Source of the DNA: CG2-30-36-16 sp964372115
GTDB lineage: Bacteria; Bacteroidota; Ignavibacteria; Ignavibacteriales; Ignavibacteriaceae
Length of the DNA stretch: 64,000 nt
NCBI GenBank assembly: GCA_964372115.1
Contig: CAYJPN010000005.1
Span: forward strand, 139,161-203,160
Reading direction: 5' to 3'
Made by a program: the position numbers and the translations under genes. The notes beneath the pieces were generated by a model. The model did no database searches. It had not been told where the DNA came from and saw only the letters and a list, made by a program, of their open reading frames with translations. The stretch's first letter is position 1, and every line of letters starts with the position of its first letter. This document shows positions 1 through 8,589 of the stretch, in pieces.

Positions 1-740
1 GTATAAATATATCCTTTACCGCGAGCCTGATCGAGCCCGTCCATTGCTTCTTTAAAGTAAGGGCGAAGTGCAAGTGCATTTTCAAATGCTTCAATTGCTA
101 TTTTTATTTTACCAAGCCACATTGTAAAATAACCATAGCGCGACCATAATCGATGGTCGTTTGGAAATCTCTCGCAATAACGTTTTAATATGGGTTCACC
201 TTTTTGAATGTGACCATTTTTGCCGAGTATTTCTGTGTAGCGAATAATTTCATCTGAAGAAGCATCATCTCGAAGCAAGTATTGATCGTACCAATCTTCT
301 GCTATTTGCCACTCGCCCAAATTTTTATAGCTTTTGCCTATCTCAAGATAGTTTACCGCAACGTTCGGGTTTATAGCAATTTCTCTTTTGTGTCCTTCAA
401 TTTTGTTATACAGCAGCGAGTACCAGGCTTTGGTTGTACGGCTTAAATTTTCATTTATTTGTTTATCGTTGCTTTTAATTTTTCGGGCAGATCGAAAATC
501 ATAAACTGCTTGTTCATACTCCCCCCTTTTTTCAAAGCATAATCCGCGAAGGTTATAACCTTCGGCTACCTGCGGGTTTGCAGAAATGTAACGATTCAGC
601 AAATCAATAGCTTCACCGTAGTTGCCGCTTTTCATTTTTGCTATGCCTTCATTCTTAATTGCGGCTGAATTATTTTGAGCGTTTGCAGTTAAATAAAGAC
701 AAAAAATAAAAAAAAATGATACGTAAATAATGTTTTTCAT
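1..740 (-). CDS. TPR-repeat protein with signal peptide, C-terminus beyond window
   Basis: An open frame runs from an ATG at 738-740 to the window edge without a stop, giving about 246 residues, so the gene is partial at its C-terminal side. The first 22 residues (MKNIIYVSFFFIFCLYLTANA) are a clear signal peptide. What follows is repeated helical-pair sequence of tetratricopeptide type, for example AIDLLNRYISANPQVAEGYN at about 45-64 and IAIEAFENALALRPYFKEAM near the window edge. TPR proteins are protein-interaction scaffolds; the specific role is unknown. It begins 12 bases after the stop of the KaiC-like gene and is probably cotranscribed with it. A periplasmic location is inferred from the signal peptide. 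Confidence 0.75.
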   Translation of the reverse strand, partial: MKNIIYVSFFFIFCLYLTANAQNNSAAIKNEGIAKMKSGNYGEAIDLLNRYISANPQVAEGYNLRGLCFEKRGEYEQAVYDFRSARKIKSNDKQINENLSRTTKAWYSLLYNKIEGHKREIAINPNVAVNYLEIGKSYKNLGEWQIAEDWYDQYLLRDDASSDEIIRYTEILGKNGHIQKGEPILKRYCERFPNDHRLWSRYGYFTMWLGKIKIAIEAFENALALRPYFKEAMDGLDQARGKGYIY

Positions 741-752
741 TTTAATCCGATT

Positions 753-2000
753 CTAACTGAATCCATATTTATTTTCGTGAAGTTTATCATCAACCGCTAT
801 TTGTTGAAAAACATCATCAGCATTCTGTATCGAATCATCAACCTTAATGTTAAATAAAGAAATATAAGGCATTACTTTAGTTAAAAATTCGGGGTCGCTC
901 TGAGGCAAATTACTTTTTATTTTAGATACCAAAGTGTTCACTATTTTCTGGTCATCTTTAGTAATCAAAACCATTACCTTATTGTTAATAGTGCAAATTT
1001 TATCTTTTTTGTCTGTAGATAATCGAATTGCGCTTTGAAGTTGATTACTTGTAAGTAGCCCTTTTTTCTCAGCCTGTTCGTCTAACCGGAAAGAAACTAA
1101 TGTAAAAACCTGTCCCGTACTTTTAAATAGAGCTATTTGGTTATTCAAAATTAAAATAAAATCATTCAAACTATAAATATTTGAAAAATTAAAATTGTCA
1201 ATCGGAGAGTCAATGTCGGCAAGTGATTTATACTTAAAATCAGCGTTAGCTACACGTCTGGTATCAAATTTTATTTCCGGAGTAGATTCCGGTTGAATTT
1301 CTAATGTAACACCTTTATAAGGTTCAACAGAGTAGTTTGATGAAAATTGCCCTTCGGTATGCCCCACATTCGGCGTTATAGTCATTCTTCCGCCCTGAGC
1401 TTTACCCACTCCGGGTTCATTTTTTTGAAGATATATTACACCAGTTGAGTATTCGGCTAATGAATCTACAATTTGTTTTGCTGCTGGAGTTGCCGGATCG
1501 CCAAGAATAAAAAAACTTGTAATCCCGGCATCTTCAATAGTCTCGGTTGTTTGAGCAAATGCATTCTGAAGGAGACCAACATTACGGAAACCGATAAAAG
1601 GCGTCAGCTCATCGAAAACGATTTTATTCGGTTGATACTGATCGACAACAGTTACTATGTCATTTAAATATTCGACTAAAAATTCGTCGGGATTTGGTAC
1701 CTCATATAAATCGGTCGGTGGAGCTACGCGTACAACAATAATTAGATTTTGATTCATATACTGTTGTAAATCGAAATCGATTGAAGCAGCGTGAATCATT
1801 AAATCTTTGGGGCGCATACTGGTAAAATATAAACAGACCTCTTTCTGTTTTGCACACTCCAAAGCGTACTGAAGACCGAGCAAGGTTCTGCCAGATTTAT
1901 GCGGACCTATTAGCAGATAGGTACCGCCCCGGTAAAAACCGCCCCAGGAATTATCAACCAGCGAAATACCGGTGCGTACAACTTGTATCTTTCGTTTCAT
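753..2000 (-). CDS. KaiC/RecA-superfamily ATPase with degenerate GGDEF-like C-terminus
   Basis: A cytoplasmic RecA-fold protein of about 415 residues of the KaiC/GvpD type. With Met at 2000 as residue 1, the P-loop is G32-P-H-K-S-G-R38-T39. The usual invariant Walker A lysine is arginine, while a lysine sits three residues earlier. The Walker B strand is KIVFD130-E131. The region after about residue 270 has hydrophobic spacing reminiscent of a GGDEF/PAS-like domain (FTLVSFRLD, then KICTINNKVMVLITKDD), but no GG(D/E)EF signature. The frame also opens at TTG 2027. The ATG at 2000 is preferred because MKRKIQVVRTGISLVDNSWGG is the normal family N-terminus. Such proteins usually act in signalling. 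ATP hydrolysis is doubtful given Arg38. It lies 12 bases upstream of the TPR gene. Confidence 0.7.
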   Translation of the reverse strand: MKRKIQVVRTGISLVDNSWGGFYRGGTYLLIGPHKSGRTLLGLQYALECAKQKEVCLYFTSMRPKDLMIHAASIDFDLQQYMNQNLIIVVRVAPPTDLYEVPNPDEFLVEYLNDIVTVVDQYQPNKIVFDELTPFIGFRNVGLLQNAFAQTTETIEDAGITSFFILGDPATPAAKQIVDSLAEYSTGVIYLQKNEPGVGKAQGGRMTITPNVGHTEGQFSSNYSVEPYKGVTLEIQPESTPEIKFDTRRVANADFKYKSLADIDSPIDNFNFSNIYSLNDFILILNNQIALFKSTGQVFTLVSFRLDEQAEKKGLLTSNQLQSAIRLSTDKKDKICTINNKVMVLITKDDQKIVNTLVSKIKSNLPQSDPEFLTKVMPYISLFNIKVDDSIQNADDVFQQIAVDDKLHENKYGFS

Positions 2001-2164
2001 AACCTTCACGTTATCTTTTAATGACAAAATAAGCCAAATACCATGCCTACATTATAAATTGACAATCTGGCAGTTACAACATATATTTTACAATATGTTA
2101 TGCCTCAAAATAAAACAGTTTTACATAATGTGTCCAAACTGAAACATTACCAAAATTATAATAA

Positions 2165-3811
2165 CTATAAATTAAAATAATATCCGAAAACAAATATTGC
2201 GGTTGCATTTCCGACGATGGTTGGTTCATTTGTAATAAAATCCCCCCAGTCGTCGTAGTACATTGAACTGTCCGTATTAAAATAATCATATTTAGAATTG
2301 GTTCGCTTAATATTATAGTTTTTTAGCAAAGAAGCCGGGGCAGGACCTGCCGATAAACCACCGGGTAGATATCCTCCTGTAAAATAAGCTACTTGATTAT
2401 GCAGCCTAACAGGAAATTGCGAACCAATATTGTAAATAAAACTTAAACCCCATGGATTACGCCCCAATATATAATCTCTTTGCAAAATTGCAAGCGAATC
2501 AAAATCATTTTTTTTGGTTAAGTCCTTATATAATATTGCTTGTAAAGCAACGCCAAGCATCGAATTGGTTGTACCCCAACTATAAGCTATACCCTCATTA
2601 AACACCGAAGCATTTTTAGTGTTATTGAAGTGCAAAAGACTGTAGAAAATATAATTTGCAAACCGTGGATTAATTTTAGCAAGTTTGTAGTGAGCAAGTG
2701 AATTAATATTTCCCCAACTCCACCAATAATCCGATTTGGCGCTATCGGCATAAACCTCAGCTTCGGCTAAATACCGGCGATCTTTTTTTGCCAGAAAAAG
2801 TTCCACTGCACCAAGCGCCAACTTACCCCAAAAGTCAGAATCCTGATACATACCGGACTGAACTTTATCGAGATTCGGCATCTGATTTCTTTTATTGTAA
2901 ACTACATCGGCGGCTTTTAAACATCTCCCGGCAAATTTATAATCATGAAATTTTGTTCTCCATACTCTTGATGCGGCAGCCATAACAGCAGTAAACAAAC
3001 CTGCCTGGTTTTTCCCCATTCCAACGTAAGCCGGGCGGTTATATGTAAGTGAATCATCCGAAGGCATACGAAATCCTTCATTATGGTCCTGCATGTTTTG
3101 AACTTGTGTAATCAACAGGTGATCTTTAAAGTTACACCGAAGCATCCAATCTAATCCTACACGGGCTTCTTCAAGTATATCCGGCACACTGTTTTTATTA
3201 TTATCAAATCCGTATTTTACATTATCAAACTCATAAGCAAACAACATCATATAAGTTGCGTAAGCGGTTGTAGACAAAAACTTAATATAATCTCCGGCAT
3301 CATGCCAACCGCCGGTCACATCAACTTGTTGATTTATGGAATACCCAACTACTTCGGTTGCATCTTGTAGATGACAAACTTTGTGGAGGAAAGGATTTGT
3401 AGGACCGCATCTCTGCACCTGGAAAAACATTAAAAGAGAGTCGGCAACACTTTTGTAAACATTTACTCCAATTGTAAAGGGATATGAATCAAAACCGTTA
3501 TAACGTAAAATATATTTACCGTTAGTATTAAATTTTGTGTAATCTGCGCTTCTGCAAAACTTAAATTTGTCAAAAGCTTTTACGGAATCATTCAATACGC
3601 CCGTAAAGACAACATTGTTGCCGGGGTAAGATAAAATTTTAAATTCATTAATATTAAGTGGTGATTCCGAAAAAATTAAAGCAGACTTCAGTTCACCCGG
3701 CAGATAGCCAAGCTGATTAGCACGAATGTACACAGAGTTTACTCTTTGCGCAAAACAGCTATTGACAACAATGCCGAAAAACAAAAAAATAATAATCTTG
3801 CGGTTGTTCAT
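2165..3811 (-). CDS. Glycoside hydrolase family 9 endoglucanase, secreted
   Basis: A 548-residue secreted cellulase-type enzyme hydrolysing beta-1,4-glucan by inversion. Residues 1-21 (MNNRKIIIFLFFGIVVNSCFA) form a signal peptide. An Ig-like CelD N-terminal domain follows (SVYIRANQLGYLPGELKSAL, about 25-115), then the (alpha/alpha)6 GH9 barrel. The GH9 base motif GGWHD171AGD174Y is intact, as is the C-terminal acid motif TNE529PTIVGNA. RLHNQVAYFTGGYLPGG matches the second GH9 signature region. An upstream in-frame Met at 3841 would spoil the signal peptide, so 3811 is chosen. There is no T9SS tail, so the enzyme may be periplasmic or released by another route. The next upstream gene is a CheY-like receiver 78 bases away. 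Family assignment is firm; the substrate could be cellulose, mixed-linkage glucan or cello-oligosaccharides. Confidence 0.9.
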   Translation of the reverse strand: MNNRKIIIFLFFGIVVNSCFAQRVNSVYIRANQLGYLPGELKSALIFSESPLNINEFKILSYPGNNVVFTGVLNDSVKAFDKFKFCRSADYTKFNTNGKYILRYNGFDSYPFTIGVNVYKSVADSLLMFFQVQRCGPTNPFLHKVCHLQDATEVVGYSINQQVDVTGGWHDAGDYIKFLSTTAYATYMMLFAYEFDNVKYGFDNNKNSVPDILEEARVGLDWMLRCNFKDHLLITQVQNMQDHNEGFRMPSDDSLTYNRPAYVGMGKNQAGLFTAVMAAASRVWRTKFHDYKFAGRCLKAADVVYNKRNQMPNLDKVQSGMYQDSDFWGKLALGAVELFLAKKDRRYLAEAEVYADSAKSDYWWSWGNINSLAHYKLAKINPRFANYIFYSLLHFNNTKNASVFNEGIAYSWGTTNSMLGVALQAILYKDLTKKNDFDSLAILQRDYILGRNPWGLSFIYNIGSQFPVRLHNQVAYFTGGYLPGGLSAGPAPASLLKNYNIKRTNSKYDYFNTDSSMYYDDWGDFITNEPTIVGNATAIFVFGYYFNL

Positions 3812-3889
3812 ATATCGGTAAATAATTATGATGTTAACCAAAGATATAAATTCCTTTGCAAAAGAAAAACTATAAATTATTTAGCGCTT

Positions 3890-4258
3890 TTATTCATCCG
3901 AAAGATGAGATGCAATCCTTTTTAAGAGAAAAGCCTTTTCAACCGGTTTTGCGATATAATCATCAGCTCCCTGTGCTAAAAATTTTTCCTTATCTCCCTT
4001 CATTGCATAAGCGGTAACAACTATAACCCGGATATCCAATCGGGATTCTTTTTTTAAAATACGCAGCACATCATTTCCATCAAGCTTGCCCGGCAGATTA
4101 ACATCCAAAATAAGCAAATCAAAATTATTATTTTTAATTTCCTCAAGGCCGTCCGTGGCATTATCTGAAATTTTAATTTCGTAAAATTCTCTCAGATATA
4201 TTTTAAAAACTAGCTGTGTTTCGAAGTTGTCTTCTATAATCAGTATTTTTTTCTTCAC
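3890..4258 (-). CDS. Single-domain CheY-like response regulator
   Basis: A stand-alone 122-residue receiver domain with no output domain. All active-site positions are present: acidic pair E9-D10, phospho-acceptor D52 (LLILDVNLPG), T82 (VVTAY) and K104 (IAKPV). It should be phosphorylated by a histidine kinase and act through protein-protein contact. No kinase is encoded in this window, so its partner is unknown. It sits upstream of the GH9 gene on the same strand with a 78-base gap, which could be chance or could indicate linked expression. The start ATG is at 4256-4258. Confidence 0.92.
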   Translation of the reverse strand: MKKKILIIEDNFETQLVFKIYLREFYEIKISDNATDGLEEIKNNNFDLLILDVNLPGKLDGNDVLRILKKESRLDIRVIVVTAYAMKGDKEKFLAQGADDYIAKPVEKAFLLKRIASHLSDE

Positions 4259-4588
4259 TTATTTTCCTATAAACTATAAAAACAGCATTTAAAATTTAGA
4301 TGTAATAAAAATTAACGAGATAAAAATAAATTACTTAAGTTCCCTATTAATTTGGAAGCCCTATTCCAAAACAAGAACCCTTTAAGATAGGATGATGTAA
4401 AAATATCTTGAAAAGTTAATAGCGTATAAAAATAAACAAATTATATTTTACATAACTAAAATAATTCCGGCACTGTTTTAAAGATGGGTAGCAACCAAAA
4501 CAGCGAATCTTAACCGGGCGAAAATAAAATTGTAAAACACTTCCCCCTCTGTAAAAACCAAAGGGGGAAAAAAATGAATTACAATCAG
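4259..4588. other. Intergenic region, 330 bases
   Basis: This AT-rich stretch has no credible open frame. It carries the presumed promoter side of the response-regulator gene and, at 4541-4569, a GC-rich hairpin that closes the M16/epimerase/NlpC operon. I see nothing else in it. Confidence 0.6.
4541..4569 (-). terminator. Hairpin terminator after the M16 peptidase operon
   Basis: An 8-bp perfect stem (TTCCCCCT at 4541-4548 with AGGGGGAA at 4562-4569) encloses a 13-base loop. It lies 20 bases past the stop of the last operon gene. Read on the minus strand it is followed by a moderately T-rich stretch (GTGTTTTACAATTTTATTTT) rather than a clean U-tract, so termination strength is uncertain. 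Confidence 0.6.
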
Positions 4589-6082
4589 CTATTTGAATAA
4601 TTGTTCAACTTCTACAATGTTTACATTTTCTGCTTTTATATTAAGCGGAAAAGTTTCAATTGATTTGTCCTGCTCATAAACTTCATCAGCCTTGGGTGTA
4701 GCATATTGAATTGGCGATTCAGTATTTTGAACAAGTGCTGTTTTTAATTTTTCAGCATCGTTTGTAATTATCGCAATATCGAGATTTTCAAATTGCAAAT
4801 GTTTTTTTATTGAAGCATTCACATCTTCAAGAGTCATGGTTTTTAGAGCCTCTTTAAACATTTCGAGATGACTGCCGTTTATTCCATAGAATACGTCGTC
4901 AAGTTTAAAACCAAGCTGCTCGCTGGTAGAAGGAGCATAATGAAGGATGTATTTTGAGAGGAAATTTTTTGTCAACTCAAATTGTTTTTCGGTAAGCCCA
5001 TTTTCAACCAAGCGCTTTAGTTCGCGGATTGCTGCACGCAAAACAAATTGCCGGGTTTCGTTTGGAACTGGGCGAATCCATATTTCAAATATCTGTTTTT
5101 TCCGTCCAACGTTTGCTGATGGCATTTGTCTACTGCCGCCGTTCGGGAAATTTTCAATATAACTGTAATCTCCGTAATTTAATCCGCGCGCCTCTCTTAT
5201 AACCTGGTACAAGTGAGAACTGGAGTTACGATGCTCACCCATCCATGAATTTGCAACAGCAAGCGGGTACCAGTCTTTTTGTCCACGTAAAATATCAATC
5301 GGAAAACCAAGAGAAATTGCCGTGGCAGACGCCCGTTTATTAACTATTGTAACATTTAAACCACTAATTTTTTCTGGGTGAGGTACCGAATTGTCAACTT
5401 TTTCACCTTCGGGTAATTTATCAAGATCATTTTGAATCCGGCTTACAAAATCATCACTGAATCCACCGCCAATACCGAGAACAAAATTAGAACGGTTATA
5501 ATATTTTTTGTAAAATTCTTTTACGTCTTCAATAGTTATATTGTTTATTCCGCTTATCGTACCCGAAATTATGTGACCATATTTAGTGCCTTCAAATATT
5601 TTGTTATAAAGGACTGCTTTCCCCAGCTCTTCATCGCTTGAATATTTGAGTGTAGTGTTTAAATAATTTAGAGCATTCGATTTTATACGTTTAAAATCTT
5701 CATCCTTAAAAGCAGGGTGAAGTAGTGCGTCGATAAACAAAGGATAATATTTATCAACATTGTCTTTATGAACTCTACCGCTAAACGTTGCGGTTTCAAC
5801 AGAAGAATTTAAACTATATCCAGTAGCAAGCGGATATAATTTTTCGAGTATCGCTTCGTATGAATTTGCTTCAGTGCTGCCGTCGCTAAGCATCTGCGAT
5901 GTAATAAATGCCAATCCTTCTTTGCCAACCGGGTCGTTTTGAGAACCGGCAAAAAACATAATTTTTATAGAAACAGTCGGATCGGCTTTTACTTGCAGCA
6001 ATACAGGACCATCACTACTACTTTTTGGAAACATAGTTAATGCAAACATAACGCTCAAACTTAAGGTTAATATCTTCTTCAT
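4589..6082 (-). CDS. M16 peptidase family, catalytically inactive partner subunit
   Basis: A 497-residue exported protein of the M16B (pitrilysin/MPP-like) family. A hydrophobic leader occupies residues 1-18. At the place where the active partner has the zinc motif HxxEH, this protein reads GLAFITSQMLSDG, so no zinc ligands are present. In two-subunit bacterial M16B peptidases one subunit supplies HxxEH and the other forms the far wall of the chamber; this protein fits the second role. Its start codon overlaps the stop of the upstream active subunit (TAATG at 6080-6084), which suggests translational coupling and equimolar production. The role is inferred from family and arrangement; the substrate is unknown. 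Confidence 0.85.
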   Translation of the reverse strand: MKKILTLSLSVMFALTMFPKSSSDGPVLLQVKADPTVSIKIMFFAGSQNDPVGKEGLAFITSQMLSDGSTEANSYEAILEKLYPLATGYSLNSSVETATFSGRVHKDNVDKYYPLFIDALLHPAFKDEDFKRIKSNALNYLNTTLKYSSDEELGKAVLYNKIFEGTKYGHIISGTISGINNITIEDVKEFYKKYYNRSNFVLGIGGGFSDDFVSRIQNDLDKLPEGEKVDNSVPHPEKISGLNVTIVNKRASATAISLGFPIDILRGQKDWYPLAVANSWMGEHRNSSSHLYQVIREARGLNYGDYSYIENFPNGGSRQMPSANVGRKKQIFEIWIRPVPNETRQFVLRAAIRELKRLVENGLTEKQFELTKNFLSKYILHYAPSTSEQLGFKLDDVFYGINGSHLEMFKEALKTMTLEDVNASIKKHLQFENLDIAIITNDAEKLKTALVQNTESPIQYATPKADEVYEQDKSIETFPLNIKAENVNIVEVEQLFK

Positions 6083-7413
6083 TATTTTGCCCCTTTCAAA
6101 ACTACTTCGTTACGGCGATTTTCTTCAAAATACAATTTAGCAGTATTCATTACATCCTCGGGAGTAATTTTCATAAGATTTGTATAAAATGAATCAACGA
6201 CAGTAATATCACCTGTTAATGCAATAAACCTCGCAAGTCCGCCAGCAACATCATCAGGAGTTTCGAGTCCCATAAGAAACGAATATTTCATGTTGCTTTT
6301 TAGATCATTCAATTTTTTTTCGTCAACTTTGTTGTTTTTAAAATGCTCAAGGGTTTTAAATATTTCCTCGCGAACATAATCAATATCATCCGGGTTTTTT
6401 ACCATTGAATAGATATAGAATAAACCGGGGTCGCGGCTCATTCCAGCGTTTGCCGCAATCATCTGAACTTTTTGTTCGTTCAAAAAAAGTTTTTTATAAA
6501 GATCGCTTGTTTCGCCGAACGCTAAATCCGCAAGAAACATAGATGCAAGATAATTATCATTGGAAACACTAAAGGCATCGCTTTTAAAACCTTCAATTAA
6601 TAATGGCAATGTTCTTCCATCATAAGTAACCTCAGCGTTATGTGGTTTTTTCTGAGCCGGTTCCTGTTCAATTTTCGGTTCTACATAACCGGGTTTCCAG
6701 GAAGAGTAATATTTTTTTACCATGTCCATCGTTTTGGCAGGCTCAATATCGCCGACAATCATCAACACTACGTTTTCCGGGCGATAGTATCTTTGATAAA
6801 ATGATTTACTGTAATCATACTGGTTAGGCATATTTTTTATGTCTGCCTCAAAACCAATGGTTGTGTGTTTATATGTATGAACATCGTAAGCCATGTCCTG
6901 CATTTTTTCTATCGCTACGCTAAAAGGGCTTGTTCTTCCCTTCCTGAATTCACCGTAAACAGCACCCGATTCAGTCTGAAACTCCCTTTCATCATAGGCA
7001 AGATTTTGGAATCTATCAGATTCAATATCCATAACTTTATCAAGATCTTCGCTCGCAAAATTTATGTGATAAACTGTAAGATCGTTTGACGTGTAGGCGT
7101 TTGCATCTGCGCCTATACTTGTAACAAGACTGTCGTATACCGGTCCGGGAAATCTTTCGGTACCTCTAAACATCATATGTTCAAAAAAATGGGCAAAGCC
7201 GGACTTACCCGGTTCCCATTCATCCCTGCTGCCTGTTCTTACAACTGAATAATAAGCAACGAGCCCCGGGCTTTCCATAGGAATTAAAACAACCTTTAAA
7301 CCATTATCGAGTTTTTCACTAATATAACTATACGGGAATACTTTTTTATCATCTGCCATTAGATTTACTACTGCAAATAAAATTAAAATGAGACCCAAGA
7401 GATTTTTCTTCAT
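6082..7413 (-). CDS. M16 zinc peptidase, catalytic subunit
   Basis: A 443-residue exported metallopeptidase. After a signal peptide (1-20, MKKNLLGLILILFAVVNLMA) the inverted zinc motif H75-F-F-E78-H79 is intact, and the third ligand E155 lies in GAVYGEFRKG at the expected distance. Two M16 half-domains are present; the second contains the usual EGF-like segment LPLLIEGFKSDAFS. Members of this family degrade unfolded or small peptides inside a clamshell chamber. It overlaps its inactive partner gene downstream and is separated by 21 bases from the dipeptide epimerase upstream, which places it in a peptide-processing operon of the cell envelope. Confidence 0.9.
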   Translation of the reverse strand: MKKNLLGLILILFAVVNLMADDKKVFPYSYISEKLDNGLKVVLIPMESPGLVAYYSVVRTGSRDEWEPGKSGFAHFFEHMMFRGTERFPGPVYDSLVTSIGADANAYTSNDLTVYHINFASEDLDKVMDIESDRFQNLAYDEREFQTESGAVYGEFRKGRTSPFSVAIEKMQDMAYDVHTYKHTTIGFEADIKNMPNQYDYSKSFYQRYYRPENVVLMIVGDIEPAKTMDMVKKYYSSWKPGYVEPKIEQEPAQKKPHNAEVTYDGRTLPLLIEGFKSDAFSVSNDNYLASMFLADLAFGETSDLYKKLFLNEQKVQMIAANAGMSRDPGLFYIYSMVKNPDDIDYVREEIFKTLEHFKNNKVDEKKLNDLKSNMKYSFLMGLETPDDVAGGLARFIALTGDITVVDSFYTNLMKITPEDVMNTAKLYFEENRRNEVVLKGAK

Positions 7414-7434
7414 AATATTTTCCTTTATTGTTTA

Positions 7435-8574
7435 TCATCCAATTTTGGTAACGCCGATTCCTGGACGATCTGTAAGAGTAACTTTACCGTCAATAATCTT
7501 TGTTCCGTTGTAAACGTCATTGCTTATTAATAAAGCCCCATCCAAATCCGCCCAATCAACCTTTGGTGAAAGGTGTGAAGCTGCAGAAATAGCACATGAG
7601 GTTTCGGTCATGCAGCCAATCATTACTTTCATATTCAGAGCGCGGGCAAGTGTAATCATTTTGTGTGCCTCCCTCATACCGGCGCATTTCATAAGTTTTA
7701 CATTAATTCCGCTGAAAACGCCGTGGGCTTTTGCAACATCGCCAAGTCGTTGAATTGATTCATCGCCTATTGTCGGCAGCGGGCTATGTTCGGTAAGCCA
7801 CGCCATTTCATCGATCATGTTTTTTGGCATTGGCTGCTCAACAAACAATACATTTTTTTCTTTCAACCAGTTAATCATTTCGAGCGCTTGATTTTTATCC
7901 TTCCACCCCTGGTTAACATCCACAGTTAAAGGAGTATCGGTAACGGAGCGGATGGTTTCAATCATTTCTTTATCGTTTTCGCGTCCAAGTTTTACTTTAA
8001 GAACTTTAAATTCAGCGGCTTCTTTTGTTTTTTGGCGAACAACATCCGGAGTATCTATTCCGATTGTAAAAGAGGTATTCGGAGTTTTATTTTTATCGAA
8101 TCCCCAGATATTGTACCAGGGCTGACCCAAAAGTTTACCTATCAAATCATGCATCGCGATGTCAACCGATGCTTTTGCAGCCGGATTACCCGGTTCTATT
8201 GCATCTACATCTGCAAGAATTTCATCAAGGTCATAAATATCATCGTAGCGGCTAAGATCTACTTTTGATAAAAATTTAAGTACAGTTTCGTGCGATTCAC
8301 CAAGATAAGGCGGCATCGACGCTTCACCGTATCCAATAACGCCATCATATTCAATTTCGGTTAATACCACAGGTGTAGTTGTCCGTGAGTTGGAAGCAAC
8401 TGTAAAAACATGTTTTAATTCCAGTGTATAAGGTTTGAACGATAGTTTTAATTTTCCTGACATTTTTTTCCTGCCGAATGTATTTGCAAATGTGTTTGTA
8501 GCTGAACCCGCAAGCATAACTGAACCCGCGAGCGCTCCGGTTGTTTTTAAAAAATTACGTCTGTTTTGTTTCAT
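7435..8574 (-). CDS. L-Ala-D/L-Glu-type dipeptide epimerase (enolase superfamily), Tat-exported
   Basis: A 379-residue muconate-lactonising/enolase-superfamily enzyme. The KxK catalytic pair K193/K195 (VLKVKLG) and the metal ligands in VDVNQGW, EQPMP and IGDES are visible, followed by KLMKCAG, the arrangement typical of dipeptide epimerases. The known reaction converts L-Ala-D-Glu to L-Ala-L-Glu during murein peptide recycling. The N-terminus starts MKQNRRNFLKTTGALAGS, a twin-arginine signal (RRNFLK), so this copy is probably exported folded, whereas the E. coli and Bacillus enzymes are cytoplasmic. It sits between an NlpC/P60 endopeptidase and an M16 peptidase pair, which supports a peptide-related substrate. 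Exact epimerisation specificity cannot be read from sequence. Confidence 0.85.
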   Translation of the reverse strand: MKQNRRNFLKTTGALAGSVMLAGSATNTFANTFGRKKMSGKLKLSFKPYTLELKHVFTVASNSRTTTPVVLTEIEYDGVIGYGEASMPPYLGESHETVLKFLSKVDLSRYDDIYDLDEILADVDAIEPGNPAAKASVDIAMHDLIGKLLGQPWYNIWGFDKNKTPNTSFTIGIDTPDVVRQKTKEAAEFKVLKVKLGRENDKEMIETIRSVTDTPLTVDVNQGWKDKNQALEMINWLKEKNVLFVEQPMPKNMIDEMAWLTEHSPLPTIGDESIQRLGDVAKAHGVFSGINVKLMKCAGMREAHKMITLARALNMKVMIGCMTETSCAISAASHLSPKVDWADLDGALLISNDVYNGTKIIDGKVTLTDRPGIGVTKIG

Positions 8575-8589
8575 CTGTATCGCTTCCTT

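Noticed and set aside
2078..2099. Inverted repeat AACATAT...ATATGTT after the GH9 gene
   Set aside because: A 7-bp AT-only stem with an 8-base loop is too weak and too frequent in AT-rich DNA to call a terminator.
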